From NCBI RefSeq assembly GCF_023921225.1, contig NZ_CP071527.1, forward strand, positions 2,632,501 to 2,696,500: a stretch of DNA of 64,000 nucleotides. Reading direction: 5' to 3'. Position 1 is the first letter of the stretch, and every line of letters starts with the position of its first letter. The notes beneath the pieces were generated by a model that saw only the letters and a program-made list of their open reading frames with translations, had not been told where the DNA came from and did no database searches. Both the position numbers and the translations under genes were made by a program. This DNA is from Legionella lytica (GTDB lineage Bacteria; Pseudomonadota; Gammaproteobacteria; Legionellales; Legionellaceae). Shown in pieces: positions 55,990 through 64,000 of this stretch.

Positions 55990-57126
55990 ATGACACAACA
56001 AGACAGATACTGGCAAGCTAAAAAAGTTACCATTATAGGCGGCATTTCTAATGCACTATTAGGTGTGCTTAAATTAACCGGTGGTACTTTATTCCATTCT
56101 CATGCACTGATTGCAGACGGATTGCATTCCTTTGCTGATCTCATTACCGATGGAATGGTATTATTAGCTTCCAAATACGGCAGCCTAGACGCGGACGACA
56201 CCCATCCTTACGGCCACCAGCGTATTGAAACAGCAGCAACATTCTTATTATCTTTATTGCTTATTCTCGCGGGAATTGGCATTGCCTGGGATTCTGTATA
56301 CGAACTCATGCATGCAAGCTACACAATGCCACAATGGCTCTCCTTACCCGTAATATGTATCTCTATTCTGGCAAATGAAGCCTTATTTCATTACACCTTA
56401 CTTATAGGCAAACGCATTAGCTCTAAATTAATCATTGCCAATGCCTGGCATCATCGCACCGATTCAGCCTCCTCTTTAGTCGTACTAATTGGACTAATAG
56501 GTAGCTTAGCTGGATACACTTATCTCGATACGATTGCTGCCATTGTTGTAGCACTAATGATAGCCAAAATGGGCTGGGATTATGGTTGGCACAGCATTAA
56601 AGAGCTGGTCGATACCGCGGTAGGTCCTGGACTCTTGGCTCAAATTGAACACGTAATTCAAAATGTACCTGGCGTAGAAAAAATCCACCAATTACGTAGT
56701 CGTTTTATGGGCGAAAATGTACTTATCGATGTACATATTTTAGTTTCTCCCAAAATATCAGTGTCCGAAGGGCATTACATCGCACAGCATGTGCATCACG
56801 CACTAATTAACCAAATTGATAGTGTTAGCGATGTGATTGTGCATGTTGACCCTGAGGATGACGAAGTTTCAAGCCCATCCCTACACTTACCAAGTCGCAA
56901 AGTAATCTATGAGCAATTACTCACTGAAGTACATCTTAATTTCCCCCATATACTCTTTTGGAATTTGCATTATCTGGATGGAAAAATCAGCATTGACATT
57001 GTTTGTAAAGAACACTTTACGCAATGGAACGAACTGCACGAAGAAGTAATCTTAGCTCTGAAACTACAATCAGATATTAAAGAGATTCGGCTGTTTAGTT
57101 TGCATGACGTCATGCACCAGAAATAA
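55990..57126 (+). CDS. Cation diffusion facilitator (CDF) metal exporter
   Basis: A 378-residue inner-membrane protein that would export divalent metal (Zn, Fe, Mn, Co or similar) in exchange for protons. Six membrane helices cover about residues 12-210; the metal site shows ALIADGLHSFADLITDG (TM2, HxxxD type) and AWHHRTDSASSLVVLI (TM5). DTHPYGHQRIE follows TM2. The C-terminal cytoplasmic region (about 215-378) is longer than in FieF, suggesting two tandem regulatory domains. It lies about 110 bp downstream of the DnaA-box element and is followed by an oppositely acting ZIP importer. Confidence 0.9.
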   Translation: MTQQDRYWQAKKVTIIGGISNALLGVLKLTGGTLFHSHALIADGLHSFADLITDGMVLLASKYGSLDADDTHPYGHQRIETAATFLLSLLLILAGIGIAWDSVYELMHASYTMPQWLSLPVICISILANEALFHYTLLIGKRISSKLIIANAWHHRTDSASSLVVLIGLIGSLAGYTYLDTIAAIVVALMIAKMGWDYGWHSIKELVDTAVGPGLLAQIEHVIQNVPGVEKIHQLRSRFMGENVLIDVHILVSPKISVSEGHYIAQHVHHALINQIDSVSDVIVHVDPEDDEVSSPSLHLPSRKVIYEQLLTEVHLNFPHILFWNLHYLDGKISIDIVCKEHFTQWNELHEEVILALKLQSDIKEIRLFSLHDVMHQK

Positions 57127-57312
57127 ATTGATTAAGTTTTTCTCTCAAATTACTGCAGAATAAAAAGCAAGCCCAATCATCCCTCGAGCCAATTCAATGT
57201 ACAGTTGGTGTGAGCGTAGTATTCTGCCCTAGCTATATTTACGTGACCTCCAGCCTTTTTTTAGGTAAAATATGCCCCCAAAACTTTACGATTTCCAAGA
57301 TAGGCATGATTC

Positions 57313-58071
57313 ATGTTCTCTGCTACCAGTTTAAAAATAATCTTTGCATGTTCCATTTTCGTCGTGATTTTGCTGGCTGGCTGGTACCCCTTTAAAAAAC
57401 GCATTAAAGACGATAAGCATATTGATTTTCCTGTTGGAGAAACTCTAGCAACGGGAGTATTTTTAGGCGCAGCCTTATTGCATATGTTGCCTGAAGCGAA
57501 CTCCATGTTTAACACCATGGGTTATAACTATCCTTTTGCTTTCATTATTACCGGAGCCGTCTTTCTAGTTTTCTTATGGTTTGAACATTTAGGTAAAGAG
57601 CTCTACCATCACCACAATGCAGAACATCCCGCCTTTGCCTTATTAGCTTGGGGAATGCTCTCCGTTCACTCCATTATGCTTGGTGCTGCTTTGGGTTTAG
57701 CTCATTATAACTCGGTAATCATTATGCTGTTTTTGGCAATTATCACCCACAAATGGGCTGAGAGTTTTGCTATTGCAGTGCAACTGAATAAAAGTTCAAT
57801 GACGATGAATCAAAACCTACTCTTTTTCATTCTGTTTAGTTTTATGACCCCTTTAGGAATTTATTTTGGCTGGTATTTTGGTCATGGGGTAGAAACAAAT
57901 TCCATTTTTGATCCGATTTTAATGGCAGCTTCAGCAGGAACCTTCCTTTATTTAGGTACCCTACATGGTTTAGAGCGCTGTGTTATGGTGGAGCGTTGTT
58001 GCAATCTGAGGGACTTTAGTTTTGTAATTATTGGTTTCTCATTAATGGCTACGGTAGCTATTTATGTCTAA
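57313..58071 (+). CDS. ZIP-family metal transporter
   Basis: A 252-residue membrane protein with about eight helices and the ZIP signature in TM4/TM5: LAHYNSVIIMLFLAIITHKWAES, with the metal residues in HKWAE. An early LLHMLPEA (about residue 56) is the HxxPE segment also seen in eukaryotic-like ZIP members, and a His-rich loop (YHHHNAEH, about 97-104) follows. ZIP proteins bring Zn or other divalent metal into the cytoplasm. It overlaps the Maf gene by 8 bp and lies after the CDF gene. Confidence 0.85.
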   Translation: MFSATSLKIIFACSIFVVILLAGWYPFKKRIKDDKHIDFPVGETLATGVFLGAALLHMLPEANSMFNTMGYNYPFAFIITGAVFLVFLWFEHLGKELYHHHNAEHPAFALLAWGMLSVHSIMLGAALGLAHYNSVIIMLFLAIITHKWAESFAIAVQLNKSSMTMNQNLLFFILFSFMTPLGIYFGWYFGHGVETNSIFDPILMAASAGTFLYLGTLHGLERCVMVERCCNLRDFSFVIIGFSLMATVAIYV

Positions 58072-58666
58072 GTTTTTATGGCAACAACCGATAATCCTTG
58101 CCTCAGGTTCCAATATACGCAGCAAATTGTTGCAATCGCTAGGTATTGAGTTTACGGTTATCCCCTCTCATTGCGATGAAGAAGCACTTAAAGAATCTTT
58201 CGATAGCCCCAACACACTCGAATTAGGTTATTTACTTGCGGCTCACAAGGCACTGGATGTAAGCCTGCATTATCCAGAACATTTTATTATTGCCGCCGAT
58301 CAGTTATGTGTACTCGGTGAAACCTTGCTCAATAAACCACTGAATCATCAAACAGCAATTGAACAACTAAGTCTCTTAAGCGGCCAAACTCATCAACAAA
58401 TTTCTTGTCTTTGTATTGCAAAAAATAACCAAATAGTTTGGCAACACCACGAAGTAGCTGATTTAACCGTGCACCAATTAAACAAGCAAACCATCGAGGC
58501 ATACCTCGCGAGCGAAAAACCTTATCATAGTTGTGGCTCGTATCACTATGAAACTCAAGGTAAATGGTTATTTCAAGAGGTAAAAGGAAATGAGGACACT
58601 ATTCTTGGACTTCCTTTATTTCCATTAGCACAAGCTTTAAGAAAATTAGGTGCTGTACGTTTGTAA
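58064..58666 (+). CDS. Maf-family nucleotide pyrophosphatase
   Basis: A 200-residue cytoplasmic protein with the Maf start ILASGSNIRSKLLQSLG, a FTVIPSHCDEEALKE segment and IIAADQLCVL, where the Asp is the family catalytic acid. Maf proteins hydrolyse non-canonical or modified nucleoside triphosphates to monophosphates and some affect division. It is divergent: the usual SxSPRR reads SGSNIRS. The start overlaps the ZIP gene by 8 bp. Whether the substrate is m7GTP (YceF-like) or dTTP/UTP (YhdE-like) cannot be stated. Confidence 0.85.
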   Translation: MSKFLWQQPIILASGSNIRSKLLQSLGIEFTVIPSHCDEEALKESFDSPNTLELGYLLAAHKALDVSLHYPEHFIIAADQLCVLGETLLNKPLNHQTAIEQLSLLSGQTHQQISCLCIAKNNQIVWQHHEVADLTVHQLNKQTIEAYLASEKPYHSCGSYHYETQGKWLFQEVKGNEDTILGLPLFPLAQALRKLGAVRL

Positions 58667-58758
58667 CGCTGTCATTGCGAACGTTTACGCATGTTTTTAG
58701 GCTGGAAGCTGTTTCATTCCGACCAAAATAGTAGAACTACAAATAACAAAAACAATAA

Positions 58759-60039
<1,281 letters not shown>

Positions 60040-60064
60040 TTCCGCGACAAAAAATCTACTCGTA

Positions 60065-60094
60065 ACCCGTATTAGACGAAATCGTAATACGGGT
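60065..60094. repeat. CCCGTATTA palindrome after enolase gene
   Basis: ACCCGTATTA and TAATACGGGT form a perfect 10-bp stem with a 10-nt loop, 26 bp after the eno stop codon. Confidence 0.65.
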
Positions 60095-60305
60095 GTTGAG
60101 GTAAAAACACCATATTGCTACAAAAATACAAGCATTAACTCTCTTTATTTATTAATTTCCAATCAAAATAAAAGAAATACAATCAAACAAAAGAACGAAA
60201 AGAAAGCTAAATGACGAAATTAAAATCAAAATAACCTGAAAAATCACGCCCATTGTTCTATACTCCATATCATAGTCTCTATAATCTTGTAGCGATGGTT
60301 GTTTG

Positions 60306-61148
60306 ATGAAAGAAGTTGCTGTAGAAAACTATATCCCTATCGAAGCACGTAAACAACATATTGTTAAATATCCAGTTTTTTGTTTGCTGCCCCCAGAGTC
60401 AATCCATCAACTCGCCCTATTAGTAGAGGAAGTTTACGTGCAACCTAATGAAGTTATTGTCAACGAAGGAGATTATTTTGATGGCTTCTTTCTCATTGTT
60501 TCAGGAACAGCATCTGTATCCAAATCATTAAGAAGAATCAGAAAAACCAATCCCCGACATATCATCACCTTAGGTCCTAATAACGCAATTGGTCTAAATG
60601 ATTCTGGATTTCATTCCCCACAGGGAATGAGGATGGCATCAGTTATCGCAAAAACAGATATGGTTTTATTACGCGTTGACATACTTAGTTTTTATAACTT
60701 TTTAAAGGCTCATCAAACCCTCTATCCTTCACTCCAAAAAGTTAGTGAACGATTTGTCTTCATGAATCTAGTGCGACATGCACTAAGTAATTTACCAACA
60801 GAAAAGATTAAAGAACTGATAGAGAAAACTCAAACTCATATAAATCCAGTAGCTAATGAGAACACTCAGCAAAATCAAAATGTTGTTTTTCTACAGGAAC
60901 AAAATAAACCTAATATTTCTCGTCTTGAGCAGGTGCTTTTTAAACAAATTAATGCTAAAAATACATTAGAAAATATATTAAATAGTGGATTAATAGAATT
61001 AAATAATGATGAAATTTATGTAATCATGGTAAAACTGCACCATTTGGGATTTAGGGATTTTGATTTAATTGCAAGTTCAGTTGAACCGCCCTCAACCCCG
61101 ATTTTGAAAAAATTTATCAAAAAGATAACACATTTTTGGAAAGGATAA
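60306..61148 (+). CDS. Cyclic nucleotide-binding domain protein
   Basis: A 280-residue soluble protein. The N-terminal half (about 20-135) has the cNMP-binding fold: FCLLPPESIHQLALLVEEVYVQPNEVIVNEGDYFDGFFLIVSGTASV, then a phosphate-cassette-like HIITLGPNNAIGLNDSG. The classical GE...RSA pocket is not complete, so ligand binding is uncertain. The C-terminal half is helical with a Gln/Asn-rich break and no recognisable helix-turn-helix. It is 7 bp upstream of the HlyD-like gene, so it is likely cotranscribed with the exporter and may regulate it. ATG at 60306 is used; the preceding TTG codon is unlikely. Confidence 0.75.
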   Translation: MKEVAVENYIPIEARKQHIVKYPVFCLLPPESIHQLALLVEEVYVQPNEVIVNEGDYFDGFFLIVSGTASVSKSLRRIRKTNPRHIITLGPNNAIGLNDSGFHSPQGMRMASVIAKTDMVLLRVDILSFYNFLKAHQTLYPSLQKVSERFVFMNLVRHALSNLPTEKIKELIEKTQTHINPVANENTQQNQNVVFLQEQNKPNISRLEQVLFKQINAKNTLENILNSGLIELNNDEIYVIMVKLHHLGFRDFDLIASSVEPPSTPILKKFIKKITHFWKG

Positions 61149-61155
61149 TCCATTT

Positions 61156-62013
61156 GTGAAAGCGAACACATGTCGAGTTTTTCTCTTAACTCTTATTTCT
61201 TGTTTGACACTTGCGAGTTGTAAACACGACAAGCAGGTTTCATTGCCTGGCTATGTTCAAGGAAAGTTTACTTATATTTCTGCTTATTATGCCGGGGAGC
61301 TAAGACAACTCAATGTAACCGCTGGGGATACGGTTAAACAAGGACAACTGCTATTCACCTTAGAGCCCTCCCCCGAAAATACAGAACTACTCGCTGCCAA
61401 TGCACGTGTACAACAAGCTCGCGATGAGCAAAAGAAACATGAATCAAACTACTCTTTGCAACAAAAGAACCACGAACGAAATCTATTTTTATTCAAAAAA
61501 GAGGTAATTTCCAAAGAAGAGTTGGAAAAAAGCAGTGATGACTTAACTACAGCAATTGCCAATAAAAAAGCAGCTGAAGCCAATCTATTAGAAGTACAAG
61601 CCCAACAAAGCCAGGCACAATGGTCATCAAAACAAAAAGCCGTCACCGCACCAGTTAATGCACTAGTATTTCAAACCTATTTCTCCGAACATGAGCAAGT
61701 ACCAGCCAATAAGCCCGTACTGTCATTACTGACCTCCGGCTCATCAAAAGTAATTTTTTATGTTCCTGAACCATTACTCAGTATCATCAAGCTAAACCAG
61801 CAGGTCCATGTTGCTCGCGATGGGCAATCCGAAACCATCAAAGCAAAAATCACCTACATATCTCCAAAGGAAGAATACACCCCACCGGTGATTTTTAGTG
61901 ATGCAGAGCGAACTAAACTAGTATTCCGAGTTGAAGCCCTTCCACTTACAGAAAATAAGGTGGCGATCCATCCTGGCCAACCAGTTACTGTATTTTTGGA
62001 TAACAATAACTAA
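61156..62013 (+). CDS. HlyD/YbhG-like periplasmic adaptor, lipoprotein
   Basis: A 285-residue membrane-fusion protein. A signal peptide ending in the lipobox LASC suggests a lipid-anchored mature N terminus. A biotinyl-like half (YAGELRQLNVTAGDTVKQGQLLFTLE, about 45-70) is followed by a long coiled-coil hairpin (about 75-155), then the second half, VTAPVNALVFQTYFSEHEQVPANKPVLSL, and a beta-barrel domain. It connects the inner-membrane exporter with the periplasm or outer membrane. The start GTG is 7 bp after the previous stop; the next gene starts 2 bp after its stop. This is an operon. Confidence 0.85.
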   Translation: MKANTCRVFLLTLISCLTLASCKHDKQVSLPGYVQGKFTYISAYYAGELRQLNVTAGDTVKQGQLLFTLEPSPENTELLAANARVQQARDEQKKHESNYSLQQKNHERNLFLFKKEVISKEELEKSSDDLTTAIANKKAAEANLLEVQAQQSQAQWSSKQKAVTAPVNALVFQTYFSEHEQVPANKPVLSLLTSGSSKVIFYVPEPLLSIIKLNQQVHVARDGQSETIKAKITYISPKEEYTPPVIFSDAERTKLVFRVEALPLTENKVAIHPGQPVTVFLDNNN

Positions 62014-62015
62014 AT

Positions 62016-62942
62016 ATGGACGAAAATAATTTAATTATTGATGTTAAAAACTTAGGGAAAAATTTTGAGCATAGGCCTGCTGTTGTTAATGTAAGCCTAC
62101 AAGTCAGACCTGGAGAAATCTACGGCTTTCTAGGACCCAATGGTTCCGGAAAAACAACTACCATTCGTATGTTATGCGGCCTTTTAACTCCCGATCACGG
62201 CTCAGGAACATGCCTTGGCTATGATATATTGACTCAATCCAAAACAATTCGCCGACATGTGGGATATATTCCTCAGCATTTCAGCTTATATAAGCAACTT
62301 ACGGTTTACGAAAATGTCTTATTTATGGCGGAGCTCTATGGAGTTTTTAATCGTAAGCGCGCCACTCAACAAATAATGGCCCATCTCGGGCTTAGCTCAA
62401 GGAAAGATCAATTAGCAGGAGGGCTCTCCGGTGGCTGGAAACAACGCCTCGCACTTGCTTGCGCGTTAATACACCAACCCTTTTTATTGCTCTTGGATGA
62501 ACCGACAGCAAGTGTGGATGCCGAATCGCGCATGGATTTTTGGGAAATCATGCGTGATTTGTCTTCAGAAGGAATGACCATATTGCTCAGTTCTCACAAT
62601 ATGGATGAAATTGAACGTTGCCATCGTATTTCTTACATTTCCGAGGGAAATTTACTACTCAGTGGAAAAATTAACGAAATCATTCGTGACATCAACCTAA
62701 CCACATGGAAAGTACAAGGAAAGAATCTTCTGTTACTAGCCAAACAGCTCGAAGTGCTTCCAGAAATAGAGCAAGTAATTACCTTACTGGATACGCTCCA
62801 CATCAGCGGGAAAAATAAGGAAGCCTTAAATAAAGCTATTCAGCCTTTTTTAGCAAACCCAAACTTCACCTGGCAAATGATTCAGCCTTCGTTGGATGAC
62901 GTATTTGTCTGGATGACAAAACATCAAGTAGGGAAATCCTAA
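62016..62942 (+). CDS. ABC transporter ATP-binding protein (YbhF-like)
   Basis: A 308-residue cytoplasmic ATPase. Walker A is GPNGSGKTTT (about 43-52), the Q-loop lies in IPQHFSLYKQLT, the signature is LSGGWKQRLALACAL (Gly-Trp-Lys in place of Gly-Gln-Gln), Walker B is FLLLLDEPTASVD, and the switch His lies in LLSSHNMDE. The C-terminal part ends with PSLDDVFVWMTKH, typical of drug/polyketide-type (CcmA/YbhF) exporters with a C-terminal accessory region. It pairs with the permease that begins 3 bp after its stop. Confidence 0.93.
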   Translation: MDENNLIIDVKNLGKNFEHRPAVVNVSLQVRPGEIYGFLGPNGSGKTTTIRMLCGLLTPDHGSGTCLGYDILTQSKTIRRHVGYIPQHFSLYKQLTVYENVLFMAELYGVFNRKRATQQIMAHLGLSSRKDQLAGGLSGGWKQRLALACALIHQPFLLLLDEPTASVDAESRMDFWEIMRDLSSEGMTILLSSHNMDEIERCHRISYISEGNLLLSGKINEIIRDINLTTWKVQGKNLLLLAKQLEVLPEIEQVITLLDTLHISGKNKEALNKAIQPFLANPNFTWQMIQPSLDDVFVWMTKHQVGKS

Positions 62943-62945
62943 GCT

Positions 62946-64000
62946 ATGGACTTTACAAATTATCGCTCTCTACGGCTATGGGGCATGTTCAAAAAAGAGT
63001 TCAGGGTAATATTGCGTGATTACCGCACCTATATCTTCGTGCTGATTACTCCCTTTTTACAGGCCGTATTGTTTGGCCTAATTATTGATCATGATGCGCG
63101 GCATATTCCGACTATTGTGGTTGCCAAAGATCAATCCCCAATAACCGACAGTCTGATTCAATCATTTCGCAATACCAGTTATTTTAAGATTCAAAACGTC
63201 ATTCAGGACGAAGCTGAAGCGGATAAATTATTAAAACAAGGGGTTGTTCGTTTTGTCATTCACATTCCTCAAGACTTTACTCGTGATCTGATTCGCAATG
63301 ATTCACCTCATATTCTTTTAGAAGGAGATGCCAGCGATCCAACTGTGATTAATAATGCCTTTCATGCTTCCGCATCGATCGTTAAAAACACCTTAAAAGA
63401 AATTGCCCAGGGGCCTTTAAAATATCTTGAGCCACAAGAACCTGCTTTTGTTATCGATACCCATGCCAAATATAATCCCGCAGTTAAAGCTCAATACCAT
63501 ACCCTCCCGGGCTTATTAGCAACCATATTAACTATATCTCTGGCTTTAGTAATGGCGATATCCATTACCGGGGAATACGAAAGTGGTACTATGGAAATGT
63601 TATTGATCACCCCTATTTATCCGCTCGAGGTCATCATCGGTAAGTTATTACCTAATATTCTTTTAGGCTATATTCTATTTTTTTCTATATTGTTTGTTTC
63701 GATTTTTCTATTTAAAGTTCCTTTTTACGGCAGCATCCTTTTGCTTACTCTGGCCGCATTTCCTTTTATTATTGCGAACCTATCCTTTGGAATTGCCACC
63801 TCCTGTATTGCCAAAACCCAATTCCAAGCATCACAAATCGCCGGAAGTTATACGCTCCCTGCAGTTTTATTTTCAGGCTTTTTATTTCCCACTGCTTCCA
63901 TGCCCACCTGGGCACAATGGCTTAGTAATTTATTTCCTGGGGATGTCATGTTAAAGAATTCCAGTTTTATGGATATTTTACCGAATATCTGGCCAATTAT
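62946..64000 (+). CDS. ABC-2 type permease (YbhR/YbhS-like), cut by the window end
   Basis: The first 351 codons of an inner-membrane permease; the frame is open to the last base. It starts MDFTNYRSLRLWGMFKKEFR, followed by a first membrane helix (about 29-48), a large extracytoplasmic domain (to about 175), and further helices at about 180-200, 230-250, 260-280 and 290-310. GEYESGTMEMLLITPIYPLEVIIGK is the ABC-2 hallmark between helices 2 and 3. With the ATPase and adaptor upstream it forms a tripartite exporter; a second permease gene may follow beyond the window. Confidence 0.9.
   Translation, partial: MDFTNYRSLRLWGMFKKEFRVILRDYRTYIFVLITPFLQAVLFGLIIDHDARHIPTIVVAKDQSPITDSLIQSFRNTSYFKIQNVIQDEAEADKLLKQGVVRFVIHIPQDFTRDLIRNDSPHILLEGDASDPTVINNAFHASASIVKNTLKEIAQGPLKYLEPQEPAFVIDTHAKYNPAVKAQYHTLPGLLATILTISLALVMAISITGEYESGTMEMLLITPIYPLEVIIGKLLPNILLGYILFFSILFVSIFLFKVPFYGSILLLTLAAFPFIIANLSFGIATSCIAKTQFQASQIAGSYTLPAVLFSGFLFPTASMPTWAQWLSNLFPGDVMLKNSSFMDILPNIWPI

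Overview
The window looks like chromosomal DNA of a Legionella or close relative (Legionellaceae, Gammaproteobacteria). It is AT-rich and dense, with typical gammaproteobacterial housekeeping genes. Between them sit genes of the kind Legionella uses as Dot/Icm effectors: ankyrin repeats, two eukaryotic-type protein kinases, a mitochondrial-carrier-like protein and a SidE-type phosphodiesterase. The genus is inferred from this combination, not from a database match. I see no insertion sequence, prophage, CRISPR array or rRNA operon.

Layout. 0.1-3.4 kb: a ClC channel and a YdgA-like protein, separated by a gap with paired DnaA boxes. 3.4-8.0 kb: an accessory block of an ankyrin protein, two unknown proteins and a possible papain-like hydrolase. 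8.0-16.3 kb: bestrophin, secreted GDSL lipase, acyl-CoA dehydrogenase, a mitochondrial-carrier-like effector candidate behind a PmrA-like box, a Skp/OmpH protein, family 4 uracil-DNA glycosylase and LicD. 16.5-26.3 kb: an ABC-F/ABC exporter pair, an exported protein, a divergent kinase, an SLC1 symporter and a NagZ-like hydrolase. 26.4-32.4 kb: tRNA-Ser(GGA), small envelope proteins, a CAP protein, 6S RNA and the three-gene proton-translocating transhydrogenase. 32.6-38.2 kb: SidE-type PDE protein, RF3, secreted subtilase and an unknown protein. 38.3-46.0 kb, all minus strand: grpE-dnaK-dnaJ behind a near-consensus sigma-32 promoter, then carA-metK-ahcY. 46.3-55.5 kb: class II DAHP synthase, hemE, folB, a membrane-anchored kinase, a SPOR protein, argS and recG. 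55.9-64.0 kb: a second DnaA-box element, CDF and ZIP metal transporters, Maf, enolase, and an operon for a cyclic-nucleotide-binding protein plus a YbhGFSR-like ABC exporter cut off by the window end.

How genes work together. MetK makes S-adenosylmethionine and AhcY clears the S-adenosylhomocysteine left after methylation; the two genes are 24 bp apart. GrpE, DnaK and DnaJ form one chaperone cycle. PntAA, PntAB and PntB form one membrane enzyme. The effector candidates are scattered singly among housekeeping genes, as is usual in this genus.

The most unusual signals lie outside genes. Two intergenic elements 54 kb apart share a DnaA-box layout (an inverted pair of consensus boxes plus a third box 116-117 bp upstream). 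Several dispersed palindrome families are present, including two related MITE-like elements of about 150 bp and a 106-bp dyad between dnaK and dnaJ. Among proteins, the strongest candidates for new biology are the stand-alone SidE-type PDE protein, the mitochondrial-carrier-like protein and the possible papain-like hydrolase.
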